DNA of 64,000 nucleotides from Flavobacterium crocinum (lineage in GTDB: Bacteria; Bacteroidota; Bacteroidia; Flavobacteriales; Flavobacteriaceae), in the NCBI RefSeq assembly GCF_003122385.1, contig NZ_CP029255.1, forward strand, positions 930,001 through 994,000. Direction: 5' to 3'. The notes beneath the pieces were generated by a model, which saw nothing but the letters and a program-made list of their open reading frames with translations, had not been told where the DNA came from and did no database searches. This document shows, piece after piece, positions 51,302 to 60,188 of this stretch (within the stretch, counting starts at the first letter, position 1; every line of letters begins with the position of its first letter). The translations under genes were made by a program, and so were the position numbers.

Positions 51302-52660
51302 CTAATTTACAATTTTATACAATTTATCTGACAAACGAATACGGAATGGAACCTCAAAAGTAACTTTATCACCAATTTTAGCAGTTTGAGTTTCTGCACC
51401 ATTAACAATGATTCTATTCAAAACCATTTCCTGATCTCCTGTAGTCGGGCCAGAAATTAAGATTTTATCTCCGCTGTTTAACTCTTGGTTTTCAATAGTA
51501 AATTGTCCCACTTGTGCTTTTACATAATAATGTTCCGCTTTTCCAAGAAGTACTTTTTTTACTTTTATTTTCTGACGAATATCAGCTTGCTTTTGTGCTG
51601 TAGCCAAAGCCGTTTCTGGCAATTCCCCTGAATGTTTGAATTTTAGGTTTTCAGATTTTCCTTTTCTGAATACTTTATTTCCAACTTGTTTTCCAGTTCT
51701 CAAACGAACTTGGTCAACCAATGGCATGTGAATTATTTCAAGACATTCTGTTGAACAGCAGTTTTCCATTGCCGCTTTACAATCATCACACTGAATGAAT
51801 AACAAATGACAACCATCATTCTCACAGTTTGTATGATTATCGCAAGGTTTTCCGCACTGGTGACATTGAGAAATAATATCATCTGTAATTCTTTCGCCCA
51901 GACGATTATCAAACACGAAGTTTTTACCAATGAATTTGCTTTCTAAACCTTCTTCTTTCAATTGTTTAGCGTAATTAATGATTCCGCCTTCTAATTGATA
52001 AACGTTTTTGAAACCTTGGTGTTTGAAATATGCACTCGCTTTTTCACAACGAATACCTCCAGTACAATACATTACCAGATTTTTATCGTCTTTGTGATCT
52101 TTAAGTTGTTCGTTGATAATTGGTAAACTTTCTCTAAAAGTTTCAACATCTGGAGTAATAGCACCTTTAAAATGCCCCACTTCACTTTCGTAATGATTTC
52201 TAAAATCTACTACAATCGTGTTTGGATCATCAAGGATTTCGTTGAATTCTTTGGCTTTTAAGTGAACGCCAATATTGGTAACATCAAAAGTATCATCGTT
52301 TAAACCGTCAGCAACGATTTTGTGACGCACTTTGATAGTCAATTTTAAAAAGGAATGATCGTCTTGTTCTACAGCAACATTCAATCGTATGCCTTTCATG
52401 AAATCATAAGCTTCGAGGGTTTCTCTAAAAGCTTCAAAATTTTCGGCAGGAACACTCATCTGAGCATTAATTCCTTCATGGGCAACATAAATCCTTCCCA
52501 ATGCATCTAATGCATTCCAGGCAAGAAATAAATCGTTACGAAATTTTTGTGGATCTTGAATTTTGGCATACGCATAGAAAGACAACGTTAGTCGTTGTTT
52601 ACCGGCATCATCGATCATGATGGCTCTTTCTTCTGCGCTTAAAGTGTTATACAGTTGCAT
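51302..52660 (-). CDS. trhO: TrhO tRNA U34 hydroxylase with C-terminal U32-type domain
   Basis: A 452-residue rhodanese-family tRNA uridine-34 hydroxylase (YceA family; oxygen-dependent route to ho5U34). The N-terminal acylphosphatase-like domain is at 1-120, the rhodanese domain at 130-235 with C199-TGGIR204 (YCTGGIRCEKASAY), and the Cys-rich C-terminal zinc region at 266-305. Residues 368-452 (KKVLLGKAEHYYVKAQVGQF onward) are not part of usual TrhO and match the C-terminal domain of the neighbouring TrhP without gaps (45 of 84 identical). This is a fused architecture. Confidence 0.92.
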   Translation of the reverse strand: MQLYNTLSAEERAIMIDDAGKQRLTLSFYAYAKIQDPQKFRNDLFLAWNALDALGRIYVAHEGINAQMSVPAENFEAFRETLEAYDFMKGIRLNVAVEQDDHSFLKLTIKVRHKIVADGLNDDTFDVTNIGVHLKAKEFNEILDDPNTIVVDFRNHYESEVGHFKGAITPDVETFRESLPIINEQLKDHKDDKNLVMYCTGGIRCEKASAYFKHQGFKNVYQLEGGIINYAKQLKEEGLESKFIGKNFVFDNRLGERITDDIISQCHQCGKPCDNHTNCENDGCHLLFIQCDDCKAAMENCCSTECLEIIHMPLVDQVRLRTGKQVGNKVFRKGKSENLKFKHSGELPETALATAQKQADIRQKIKVKKVLLGKAEHYYVKAQVGQFTIENQELNSGDKILISGPTTGDQEMVLNRIIVNGAETQTAKIGDKVTFEVPFRIRLSDKLYKIVN

Positions 52661-52781
52661 GCTATAAACATTTTTAAGTTAAGAATAAATGAATTACGAA
52701 TCTATAAATGGAATAAATTCGGGCGCAAAGGTAAGGCTTTCTTTTCAATTTTAAAAACAATAAAAACTGCTGATTTTTGAA

Positions 52782-52800
52782 ACCATATAAGAGATGTAAG
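52782..52800 (+). repeat. Solo arm of 'AAACCATATAAG' repeat
   Basis: AAACCATATAAGAGATGTAAG lies in the gap between trhO and the efflux operon, without a right arm. Confidence 0.45.
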
Positions 52801-52932
52801 CTCGTATAAATTTAGCTGTTAAATCAAATTCTTAAACAGCAACAAAGTTGCATTATAAAAAAATACACTGTTTTTCAGATTGTTATAAAAATTTCATTAA
52901 ATTTATGTGGTACAATTTTAACATTTATGATT

Positions 52933-54087
52933 ATGAATGCTTTAAAACTACCAAAACCAATCCTTCCCCTCTTCTTTCTTTTAACTTTATTTACTTCCTG
53001 CAAAAAAGAACAACCCAAGGCACCACCGCCGATGCAGGCTCCTTTTGTTACAGTCAAAAGTGAAGATGTCCCCATTTATAAAGATTTTGCAGGACAGACT
53101 TTTGGAGATTTAGACATTGAATTAATCGCAAGAGTTGATGGTATTCTCACCGGAATTCATTTTAAAGAAGGCCAGAGAGTCAAAAAAGGCCAGCTTTTGT
53201 ATACCATCGACCCGTTAGAATATGATACCAAAGTAGAGCAGGTTCGCGGACAAGTTGCGGGCGCTCAAAGTAATTTGGTAAATGCCGAAGAAGAATTAAA
53301 AAGAATCCGTCCGCTTGCTGATATGAATGCAGTCAGTAAACGTGAGCTGGATGCGGCTGTAGCCAAAGACAAAGCGGCGCGATCAAACTTAAACAGTGTT
53401 CAAGCCAGTTTAAGAAACCAACAGATAGAAAGAAGTTACTGTGATATTCGATCTCCAATCGATGGTGTCATCGGACTTTCGAATGCGCGATTAGGTGATT
53501 ATATTACCCGAATTGGAAATGATGCGAAACTCAATACCGTTTCCAAACTAGAAAAAGTCAGAGTGCAATTTACAGTCAGTGAATCTGATTATTTACGATA
53601 TCAAAAGCAGGTCAAAGCCGGAGAACGTATTACTGATCTCGCTTTAATACTTTCTGACGGAAGTACCCATCCGTACAAGGGAAGTCTCAATTTCTCCGAT
53701 ACCAAAATAGATCCTACAACCGGAACTGTAACTATTGAAGCGCAGTTTCCCAATCCAGACGGCACTTTACGATCTGGACAATTTGCAAAAGTTCGTGTTT
53801 TACTGCGAACTCAAAAAGATGCAATAGTAGTTCCTCAAAAAGCTGTTACCGAAATTCAAGGGCTTTTTCAGGTTTCAATTATCGATGCTAAAAATACTAT
53901 TCAAACCCGAATGGTGGAAGTCGGACAAAAAATTGGCGTCGACTGGATTATTACCAAAGGTTTAAAACCCGACGAAAAAGTCGCTATTATTGGCAATCAG
54001 TTTATCCAACCCGGATCAACTGTTGTTCCAGTTCCTTATGTAGCCGACAAAGATAAAAAGCAGATTGCATCATCTCTAAACAACTAG
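52933..54087 (+). CDS. RND efflux periplasmic adaptor (lipoprotein)
   Basis: A 384-residue membrane-fusion protein. The signal peptide and lipobox (PLFFLLTLFTSCKKEQ) anchor it to the inner membrane. The barrel-sandwich/lipoyl part (GILTGIHFKEGQRVKKGQLL and DIRSPIDGVIGLSNARLGDY) surrounds an alpha-hairpin (QSNLVNAEEELKRIRPLA); the beta-barrel and membrane-proximal domains follow. An alternative ATG lies 6 nt upstream (52927). First gene of a three-gene efflux operon. Confidence 0.92.
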   Translation: MNALKLPKPILPLFFLLTLFTSCKKEQPKAPPPMQAPFVTVKSEDVPIYKDFAGQTFGDLDIELIARVDGILTGIHFKEGQRVKKGQLLYTIDPLEYDTKVEQVRGQVAGAQSNLVNAEEELKRIRPLADMNAVSKRELDAAVAKDKAARSNLNSVQASLRNQQIERSYCDIRSPIDGVIGLSNARLGDYITRIGNDAKLNTVSKLEKVRVQFTVSESDYLRYQKQVKAGERITDLALILSDGSTHPYKGSLNFSDTKIDPTTGTVTIEAQFPNPDGTLRSGQFAKVRVLLRTQKDAIVVPQKAVTEIQGLFQVSIIDAKNTIQTRMVEVGQKIGVDWIITKGLKPDEKVAIIGNQFIQPGSTVVPVPYVADKDKKQIASSLNN

Positions 54088-54090
54088 ATT

Positions 54091-57000
54091 ATGGATAATT
54101 TCTTTGTACGCAGACCAATCGTTGCTATTGTTCTCTCCATTTTCATTGTTTTAATTGGAGGTCTTTCTGTCCTTTCGACTCCTATTGCCCAATATCCAGA
54201 AATTGCACCTCCGTTGGTACAAGTTTCAACGAGTTATCGTGGTGCAAATGCCTTAAATGTGGAGCAGGCCGTTGCCACGCCAATCGAGCAAAAAGTAAAC
54301 GGAGTTGAAAATATGCTTTACATGCAGTCCACAAACACAGGTGATGGGAGTATGACGTTAAATATTACGTTTGATATGGGAACCGATCTGGATAATGCTA
54401 CCATGCTAACCCAGAACCGAGTTAACGAAGCGACCAACAAACTTCCAAATGATGTAAAAACTACAGGAGTTACCACGAAAAAGTCGCTCTCAATGCCGAT
54501 GCTCATTTTGTCCTTGTATTCTCCCAACAAAACCTTCAACGGAAACTTTCTGACCAATTATGCTAATATCAATATTGTAGATGCTTTGGCCCGTATTAAG
54601 GGAGTTGGAGAAGTTACGCTTTATGGAGGAAGTAATTATGCAATGCGAATTTGGGTCAAGCCCGATATCATGGCGAAATACAATCTGACTGTTCCCGATA
54701 TTATACGATCGATTCAGGATCAAAATGCGATTGCGCCAGGAGGAAAATTTGGTGCGCCACCGGCAACCGAAAACAATGAGTTTACCTATAATGTAATGCT
54801 GAAAGACCGTTTGGTCAATCCGGAAGATTTTGAAAATATCATTTTGAAATCGAATATCAGTAATCAGCAGGTTCGTTTAAAAGATATCGGAACCGTAACA
54901 TTAGGAACCGAAAGTTATGCTTCGATTGCCAAATTAAACGGAAACCCTGCAGGAACAATCGGAATCAAACAAATGCCGGGTTCCAATGCATTGGAAGTTG
55001 CCGAAAATGTAAAAAATACGATTGAAAGACTCAGCAAAAGATTTCCACAGGATTTAAAATACCGTGTTTCATTAGACACGACTCTCGCCATTTCTGAAGG
55101 TATCAACGAAATCATGCACACTTTGGTCGAAGCCATTATTCTGGTAATCATCGTAGTTTTTATCTTTCTCCAAAACTGGCGCGCGACTTTAATTCCGCTT
55201 CTAACAGTTCCCGTTTCGTTAATTGGGGTTTTTATGCTTTTCCCGTTACTTGGATTTTCCATCAATGTACTTTCTCTTTTAGGATTGGTTCTTGCGATTG
55301 GAATTGTCGTCGACGATGCCATTGTGGTGGTTGAGGCCGTAATGCATCATATCGAACAGGGAATGTCGCCTCGGGAAGCTACCAATCAGGCGATGAAAGA
55401 AGTTTCTGGGCCTGTAATTGCCATTGCGATTGTATTGACAGCCGTATTTATTCCGGTAGCTTTAACGCCCGGAATTACAGGAAGATTATATCAGCAGTTT
55501 GCTATTACGATTGCTATATCTGTGATTTTCTCTGCCTTAAGTGCATTAACTTTAAGTCCGGCTTTATGTTCTCTTTTACTAAAACCGAATCAGGAAGCAA
55601 AAGGCTGGCTCGGAAAATTCTTTGAATGGTTCAATAAAAAATTTGGCGCTTTCACAAATAGATACACCGGATTTTCTGGTTTTCTAATTAAAAAAACTGC
55701 CCGAAGCTTAATCTTTATCGGAATAGTTGTTGGGGCAATTATTTTGCTTGGAGGAAGAATTCCGGGCGGTTTTGTACCCGAAGAGGATCAGGGATATATG
55801 TTTGTGAATATTGAACTTCCCGGCGCTTCATCTTTAGAAAGAACAGGAAAAGTCATTCAGAAAGTAGAACATATTTTATCGCAGAATCAGGGTGTTGAAT
55901 ATTATACTTCGGTTGCCGGATTCAGTTTAATCAAAAACTCGGTGGCAACCAACAACGGATTTTTCTTTGTGGCCTTAAAAGAATGGAAAGAACGCGAACA
56001 AGATGTTTTTCAGATTTTAAAAGAAGTCAACGGAAAAGTGGTTTTCGGAATTCCCGAAGCAACAGTCTTTGCTTTTGGCCCTCCGCCTATTACCGGAATT
56101 GGAAATGCCGCCGGATTCTCGATGATGCTTCAGGATCGGGAAGGTAATACGCCAGAGTATCTTTTTGCAAACGCACAGCAATTTATGGCCGAAGCCAAAA
56201 AGAGACCTGAAATTGGAACGATTCGAACGACATTTAATCCAAATGTACCGCAGATTAGTCTGGACATCGATCGGGAAAAAGTTACGGAACTCAATCTTTC
56301 TTTATCTGATGTCAATCTTGCCATTGGAGCCAGTTTAGGAGGACAATATATTAATGAATTCAATAAATTTGGGCGACAGTATATCGTACTGCTTCAGGCT
56401 GATCCGAGTTATACGGTAAATCCCGAAGACATCAATAAGATATTTGTTCGAAGCAAAGACAACAAAATGATTCCGATTACGAGTATTGCAACAATTCGAA
56501 AAGTAAGCGGTCCCGAGTTTACGACTCGTTTCAATTTGTACCGTGCAGCCGAAATTGGAGGAACTCCCGCTCCCGGATTTACTTCGGCGCAAGCCATGAC
56601 TGCTTTACAGGAAACTGCTGAAAAAGTGCTGCCCGCAGGTATGGGTTACGAATGGGCCAATATGAGTTATCAGGAAAAACAAGCCGAAGGAAAAGGAAAT
56701 ACCGTTTTCCTAATGGCATTACTTTTTGTGTTTTTAATACTCGCCGCGCAATACGAAAGCTGGAAACTGCCTTTCAGTGTTTTACTCGGAACACCTTTTG
56801 CTGTTTTTGGCGCTTTTCTTGGTTTATACATCTGTAGATTGTTGAGTCCCGATTATGTAAATAATGTTTTTGCCCAAATCGGATTGGTCATGCTGATTGG
56901 ACTGGCAGCAAAAAATGCGATTCTGATTGTGGAATTTGCCAAAGAAGAATACGAAAAAGGAATGCCTGCAAAAGATGCCGCTTTGTATGCTGCAAAACTG

Positions 57001-57237
57001 CGTTTCCGTCCTATTTTGATGACGGCTTTTGCTTTCATTTTGGGAGTTGTTCCGTTGCTAACTGCAACTGGTGCTGGAGCTCAAGCCCGAAAAGTTATGG
57101 GAATGACCGTATTCAGCGGAATGCTCGTGGCGACCATTCTAGGTGTTTGTTTGATTCCCGTCTTATTTGTTTTTATTGAAACATTCGGAAAGAAAAAAAC
57201 CGAGGAAACCGATGAACCTAAAACAGACGAACAATGA
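54091..57237 (+). CDS. RND multidrug efflux permease (AcrB/HAE1 type)
   Basis: A 1048-residue inner-membrane proton antiporter. MDNFFVRRPIVAIVLSIFIV is the usual HAE1 start. Two repeats of one plus five helices enclose large periplasmic loops. The proton relay Asp pair is in GIVVDDAIVVVEAV and the second repeat has GLAAKNAILIVEFAKEE; RFRPILMTAFAFILGVVPL is the conserved end of helix 11. It starts 3 nt after the adaptor stop. Its substrate cannot be told from sequence. Confidence 0.95.
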   Translation: MDNFFVRRPIVAIVLSIFIVLIGGLSVLSTPIAQYPEIAPPLVQVSTSYRGANALNVEQAVATPIEQKVNGVENMLYMQSTNTGDGSMTLNITFDMGTDLDNATMLTQNRVNEATNKLPNDVKTTGVTTKKSLSMPMLILSLYSPNKTFNGNFLTNYANINIVDALARIKGVGEVTLYGGSNYAMRIWVKPDIMAKYNLTVPDIIRSIQDQNAIAPGGKFGAPPATENNEFTYNVMLKDRLVNPEDFENIILKSNISNQQVRLKDIGTVTLGTESYASIAKLNGNPAGTIGIKQMPGSNALEVAENVKNTIERLSKRFPQDLKYRVSLDTTLAISEGINEIMHTLVEAIILVIIVVFIFLQNWRATLIPLLTVPVSLIGVFMLFPLLGFSINVLSLLGLVLAIGIVVDDAIVVVEAVMHHIEQGMSPREATNQAMKEVSGPVIAIAIVLTAVFIPVALTPGITGRLYQQFAITIAISVIFSALSALTLSPALCSLLLKPNQEAKGWLGKFFEWFNKKFGAFTNRYTGFSGFLIKKTARSLIFIGIVVGAIILLGGRIPGGFVPEEDQGYMFVNIELPGASSLERTGKVIQKVEHILSQNQGVEYYTSVAGFSLIKNSVATNNGFFFVALKEWKEREQDVFQILKEVNGKVVFGIPEATVFAFGPPPITGIGNAAGFSMMLQDREGNTPEYLFANAQQFMAEAKKRPEIGTIRTTFNPNVPQISLDIDREKVTELNLSLSDVNLAIGASLGGQYINEFNKFGRQYIVLLQADPSYTVNPEDINKIFVRSKDNKMIPITSIATIRKVSGPEFTTRFNLYRAAEIGGTPAPGFTSAQAMTALQETAEKVLPAGMGYEWANMSYQEKQAEGKGNTVFLMALLFVFLILAAQYESWKLPFSVLLGTPFAVFGAFLGLYICRLLSPDYVNNVFAQIGLVMLIGLAAKNAILIVEFAKEEYEKGMPAKDAALYAAKLRFRPILMTAFAFILGVVPLLTATGAGAQARKVMGMTVFSGMLVATILGVCLIPVLFVFIETFGKKKTEETDEPKTDEQ

Positions 57238-58598
57238 AAACTCTAAAGATACTTTTAGCACTCTTTTTGATAGCTGTTTTCCCCTACGGATGTATGGTCG
57301 GACCAAAATATGCCCAACCAGAACAGCCTCAGGCAGATTCGTTTCGATACAGCAATCAGCCTGCTGATACTACAAAATCAGTTACGACTATAAAATGGTC
57401 ATCGCTATTTAACGATGATGTCTTAATAGGCTTGATTGAAAAAGGAATTCAGAATAATTACGATCTTAAAATTGCCATTGCCCGCTTAGAACAAGTACAG
57501 GCGAACCTCGGAATGGCAAAAGCCGATTTGTATCCGTCTTTTCAATATTCTGGTCAGGTTAATAGTGCCGAAACTTTCCAGTGGCCTTCAGCGGTATTGG
57601 CCAATATGTCCTGGGAATTGGATTTTTGGGGAAAATACCGTCATCAGAAAGTCGCACTGCAAAATGAACTTCTAGCAACCGATGAAGCGAGAAAAGTTGT
57701 TCTGTCTACGATCGTAAGCAATATTGCCATTTCTTATTTCGAATTACGCGATTTTGACAATCAATTGGAAATCACCATTCATACTTTAGAAACCAGACAA
57801 AAAGCATACGACATTATCAATGACCGTTTTATAAGTGGTTATGTCGCCGAATTGGATAAAGTACAAATCGAACAGCAAGTTGCGATTGCCGAAGCCAATA
57901 TTCCGTTAATCAAAAGACAGATTACGGCTTTAGAAAATGCCATTTCTGTTTTGATTGGACAAGTGCCGCAAGCAATTCCGAGAGGAAAAACCAACAGCGA
58001 ATTATTAATTCTCACTGAATTTCCAACTTCGGTTCCTTCTGCTTTGTTAGAAAACAGACCCGATGTAAAACGTCAGGAATATTTATATAAAGCGGCTTTT
58101 GAAAGAATTGGTGTTGCGCAGGCGATGCGATATCCATCATTTAATATTTCTGCAATCGCAGGTTTTACCAACATTATGATTAATGATTTATTTAATGATG
58201 GTTCTTATATCCAAAATGTCGGCGGCGGAATTACCGGACCAATTTTCAACTTCGGAAAAAACAAACGTCGTGTGGATTACAACAGGAAATTAGCTGAAGA
58301 AATGAAATTCAACTTTCAGAAAACGTATTTAACCGCCATAGCAGAAGTAGAAAACTCGCTTCAAAACACCGCTATGTTCAAAGAAGAATGGACTGCCCGA
58401 AACAGACAAGTCGTGGCAGCACAAAAAAACTATGATTTATCTAATGCCAGATATTATAACGGTTATGTTTCGTATCTGGAAGTTCTGGACGCACAAAGAT
58501 CATTATTTGAAGCGCAATTAAGCCTTTCGCAGTTAACTCAGAAACAATTGAGCTCTATGGTTCAGTTGTATAAAGCACTTGGCGGAGGGTGGAATTAG
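57234..58598 (+). CDS. Outer-membrane efflux channel (TolC/NodT type)
   Basis: A 454-residue outer-membrane factor lipoprotein (LFLIAVFPYGCMVGPKYAQP, lipobox Cys). It has the two-repeat long-helix pattern (NNYDLKIAIARLEQVQANLG, then FISGYVAELDKVQIEQQVAI) and a C-terminal ARYYNGYVSYLEVLDAQRSL block. ATGA overlaps the permease stop by 4 nt. Completes the tripartite pump. Confidence 0.94.
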   Translation: MKTLKILLALFLIAVFPYGCMVGPKYAQPEQPQADSFRYSNQPADTTKSVTTIKWSSLFNDDVLIGLIEKGIQNNYDLKIAIARLEQVQANLGMAKADLYPSFQYSGQVNSAETFQWPSAVLANMSWELDFWGKYRHQKVALQNELLATDEARKVVLSTIVSNIAISYFELRDFDNQLEITIHTLETRQKAYDIINDRFISGYVAELDKVQIEQQVAIAEANIPLIKRQITALENAISVLIGQVPQAIPRGKTNSELLILTEFPTSVPSALLENRPDVKRQEYLYKAAFERIGVAQAMRYPSFNISAIAGFTNIMINDLFNDGSYIQNVGGGITGPIFNFGKNKRRVDYNRKLAEEMKFNFQKTYLTAIAEVENSLQNTAMFKEEWTARNRQVVAAQKNYDLSNARYYNGYVSYLEVLDAQRSLFEAQLSLSQLTQKQLSSMVQLYKALGGGWN

Positions 58599-58695
58599 TT
58601 TTTTTGAGGGACAAAGTGACAGAGAAACAAAGGTTCAAAGGTTTCTCAGCACTTAATAAAAGCTTAGCGTTACCTCTTTTTTTATATCACGTTAT

Positions 58696-58877
58696 CATTC
58701 CGAAGGAATGTTTCATCGGTAGAAAAAAAAATCGCAATCGCCCCATTTACGTTCCGTAGGAACGTTTGATATTATTGGATTCGTTAAAAACGATGTCAAA
58801 ACCAGACGTTCCTACGGAACGTAAACTAATGACAACAATATAATTTTTTCTACCAATGAGATGTTCCTACGGAACAT
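58696..58877. repeat. REP-like palindrome cluster
   Basis: Four 15-17 bp palindromes: CATTCCGAAGGAATG (58696-58710), ACGTTCCGTAGGAACGT (58749-58765), ACGTTCCTACGGAACGT (58806-58822) and ATGTTCCTACGGAACAT (58861-58877). The outer sequences GGTAGAAAAA (58718 on) and TTTTTCTACC (58846 on) are inverted, so the whole cluster is a nested palindrome in the 410-bp gap after the efflux operon. Confidence 0.75.
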
Positions 58878-58890
58878 GTATGTAAAATAA

Positions 58891-58925
58891 AAAAGGGTTG
58901 TTTCAAAAATTGAAACAACCCTTTT
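58891..58925 (+). terminator. Terminator after the efflux operon
   Basis: AAAAGGGTTGTTTCA pairs with TGAAACAACCCTTTT, with A- and T-tracts; it can act in both directions. Confidence 0.8.
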
Positions 58926-58930
58926 TAAAT

Positions 58931-59009
58931 CTTTGTACCTATATATCTTTGACACTTTGAACCTAAAAACTTAGAATCTTAGTATCTCAGAACCTTAGCA
59001 ACTTAGAAA
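58931..59009 (+). repeat. Double octamer array (CTTTGnnn then CTTAGnnn)
   Basis: 58931-58970: CTTTGTAC, CTATATAT, CTTTGACA, CTTTGAAC, CTAAAAAC; then, after one 7-bp step, 58970-59009: CTTAGAAT, CTTAGTAT, CTCAGAAC, CTTAGCAA, CTTAGAAA. All steps other than that one are exactly 8 bp. TATCTTTG inside the array is a -7 box sequence. It ends at the stop codon of the bacilliredoxin gene. Confidence 0.7.
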
Positions 59010-59420
59010 TTAACAAAACTCGTTAAACGCATCTTGCAAATTCTCAGCGATTAATTCAGCTGGACGGCCTTCGATGTGGTGACGCTCTAACATGTGAACC
59101 AATTCTCCGTTTTTGAACAAAGCCATAGATGGCGATGATGGAGGAAAAGGGAACATGTGTTGTCTTGCAGCATCAACTGCTTCTTTGTCAACACCAGCAA
59201 AAACTGTTACAAGGTGATCTGGTTTTTTAGCTCCTTCCAAACTCATTTTTGCTCCTGGACGTGCATTTCTTGCAGCACACCCGCAAACAGAGTTTACAAC
59301 AACTAAAGTGGTACCTTCAGCTTTGATAGCATTCTCAACAGCTTCAGCACTATGTAAATCTTGAAAACCAGCAGCTGTTAATTCAGCTTCCATTGGTTTT
59401 ACCATGTCTAGTGGATACAT
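59010..59420 (-). CDS. BrxA/BrxB family bacilliredoxin
   Basis: A 136-residue thioredoxin-fold protein (YphP/YqiW, DUF1094 family). The CGC active site is in [15 protein letters not shown], and [19 protein letters not shown] holds the conserved cis-Pro region. Bacilliredoxins remove bacillithiol from protein thiols in Firmicutes; in Bacteroidota the thiol partner is not settled. Single gene on the minus strand. Confidence 0.92.
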   Translation of the reverse strand: MYPLDMVKPMEAELTAAGFQDLHSAEAVENAIKAEGTTLVVVNSVCGCAARNARPGAKMSLEGAKKPDHLVTVFAGVDKEAVDAARQHMFPFPPSSPSMALFKNGELVHMLERHHIEGRPAELIAENLQDAFNEFC

Positions 59421-59587
59421 ATTCTTGTCTTTTAAATTTTACTTTTGAACTGCAAAGTTACGAAGTTTACCCGCAACTCGTTAATTTGAAGTATAAAGTT
59501 TTGTTATAGTTCCATATAAAATCTTAACACCGTTAAAAACTCCTTTTCTACTATATTCTAAATAAACACTAAAAACACAATGATTTC

Positions 59588-59998
59588 TTATTTTTTATGA
59601 GAAAACTGATAATTGTATTGTTTTAAATGATGATTTTTCCCAACGACATTATGAGTTCTAAGAACTGTTGATTTTTTTTGCTCAGCCATTTCAATGGTGG
59701 AAAGATAACTGCTGAAATATTTTTTAAGTATCTGAATATTATTTCTTTCAACAGAATAAATGCTCTTTTTACCTTCATTTTGAATGTTTACCAAATTCGC
59801 TTTTTTCAACTCCAGTAAATGTTTGGATATAGTGGACTGCGCTAACGGAATCAAATCAACAATTTCTCCACAGGTTCTGCTGTCTTTTTTCCATAAAAGC
59901 GTCATAATCTGAATTCGTATAGGATGCCCAAGTGCTTTACAGATTTTGCCTATTATTTCTGTCTCATCATCAAATTCTAATTGCTTTGAAATACCCAT
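59588..59998 (-). CDS. ArsR-family winged-helix regulator
   Basis: A 136-residue DNA-binding protein. ICKALGHPIRIQIMTLLWKK and PLAQSTISKHLLELKKANLV are the ArsR helix-turn-helix, with a beta wing NEGKKSIYSVER. No obvious metal-binding Cys pair; the C-terminal tail is basic with His (KNHHLKQYNYQFSHKK). The target is unknown; lycopene cyclase lies 190 nt upstream on the same strand. Confidence 0.88.
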   Translation of the reverse strand: MGISKQLEFDDETEIIGKICKALGHPIRIQIMTLLWKKDSRTCGEIVDLIPLAQSTISKHLLELKKANLVNIQNEGKKSIYSVERNNIQILKKYFSSYLSTIEMAEQKKSTVLRTHNVVGKNHHLKQYNYQFSHKK

Positions 59999-60188
59999 TT
60001 TTTAGATTTGTTAATTCATTATCGTAGAAAGTCGATATATTTTTAAGACTAACAAATCTAACTAAGAGTATATTTCTCGACATCCCCAAAAAGCCATTAT
60101 AATAAAACAATAAGTCTTTTTGTATGAAAAACAAAACACATAATATCTTTTAGATTCAGAGATAAAACTTTAATATTTAAGAGATGAT

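Noticed and set aside
54915..55322. 135-codon minus-strand ORF within the RND permease
   Set aside because: Antisense shadow of the strongly conserved permease.
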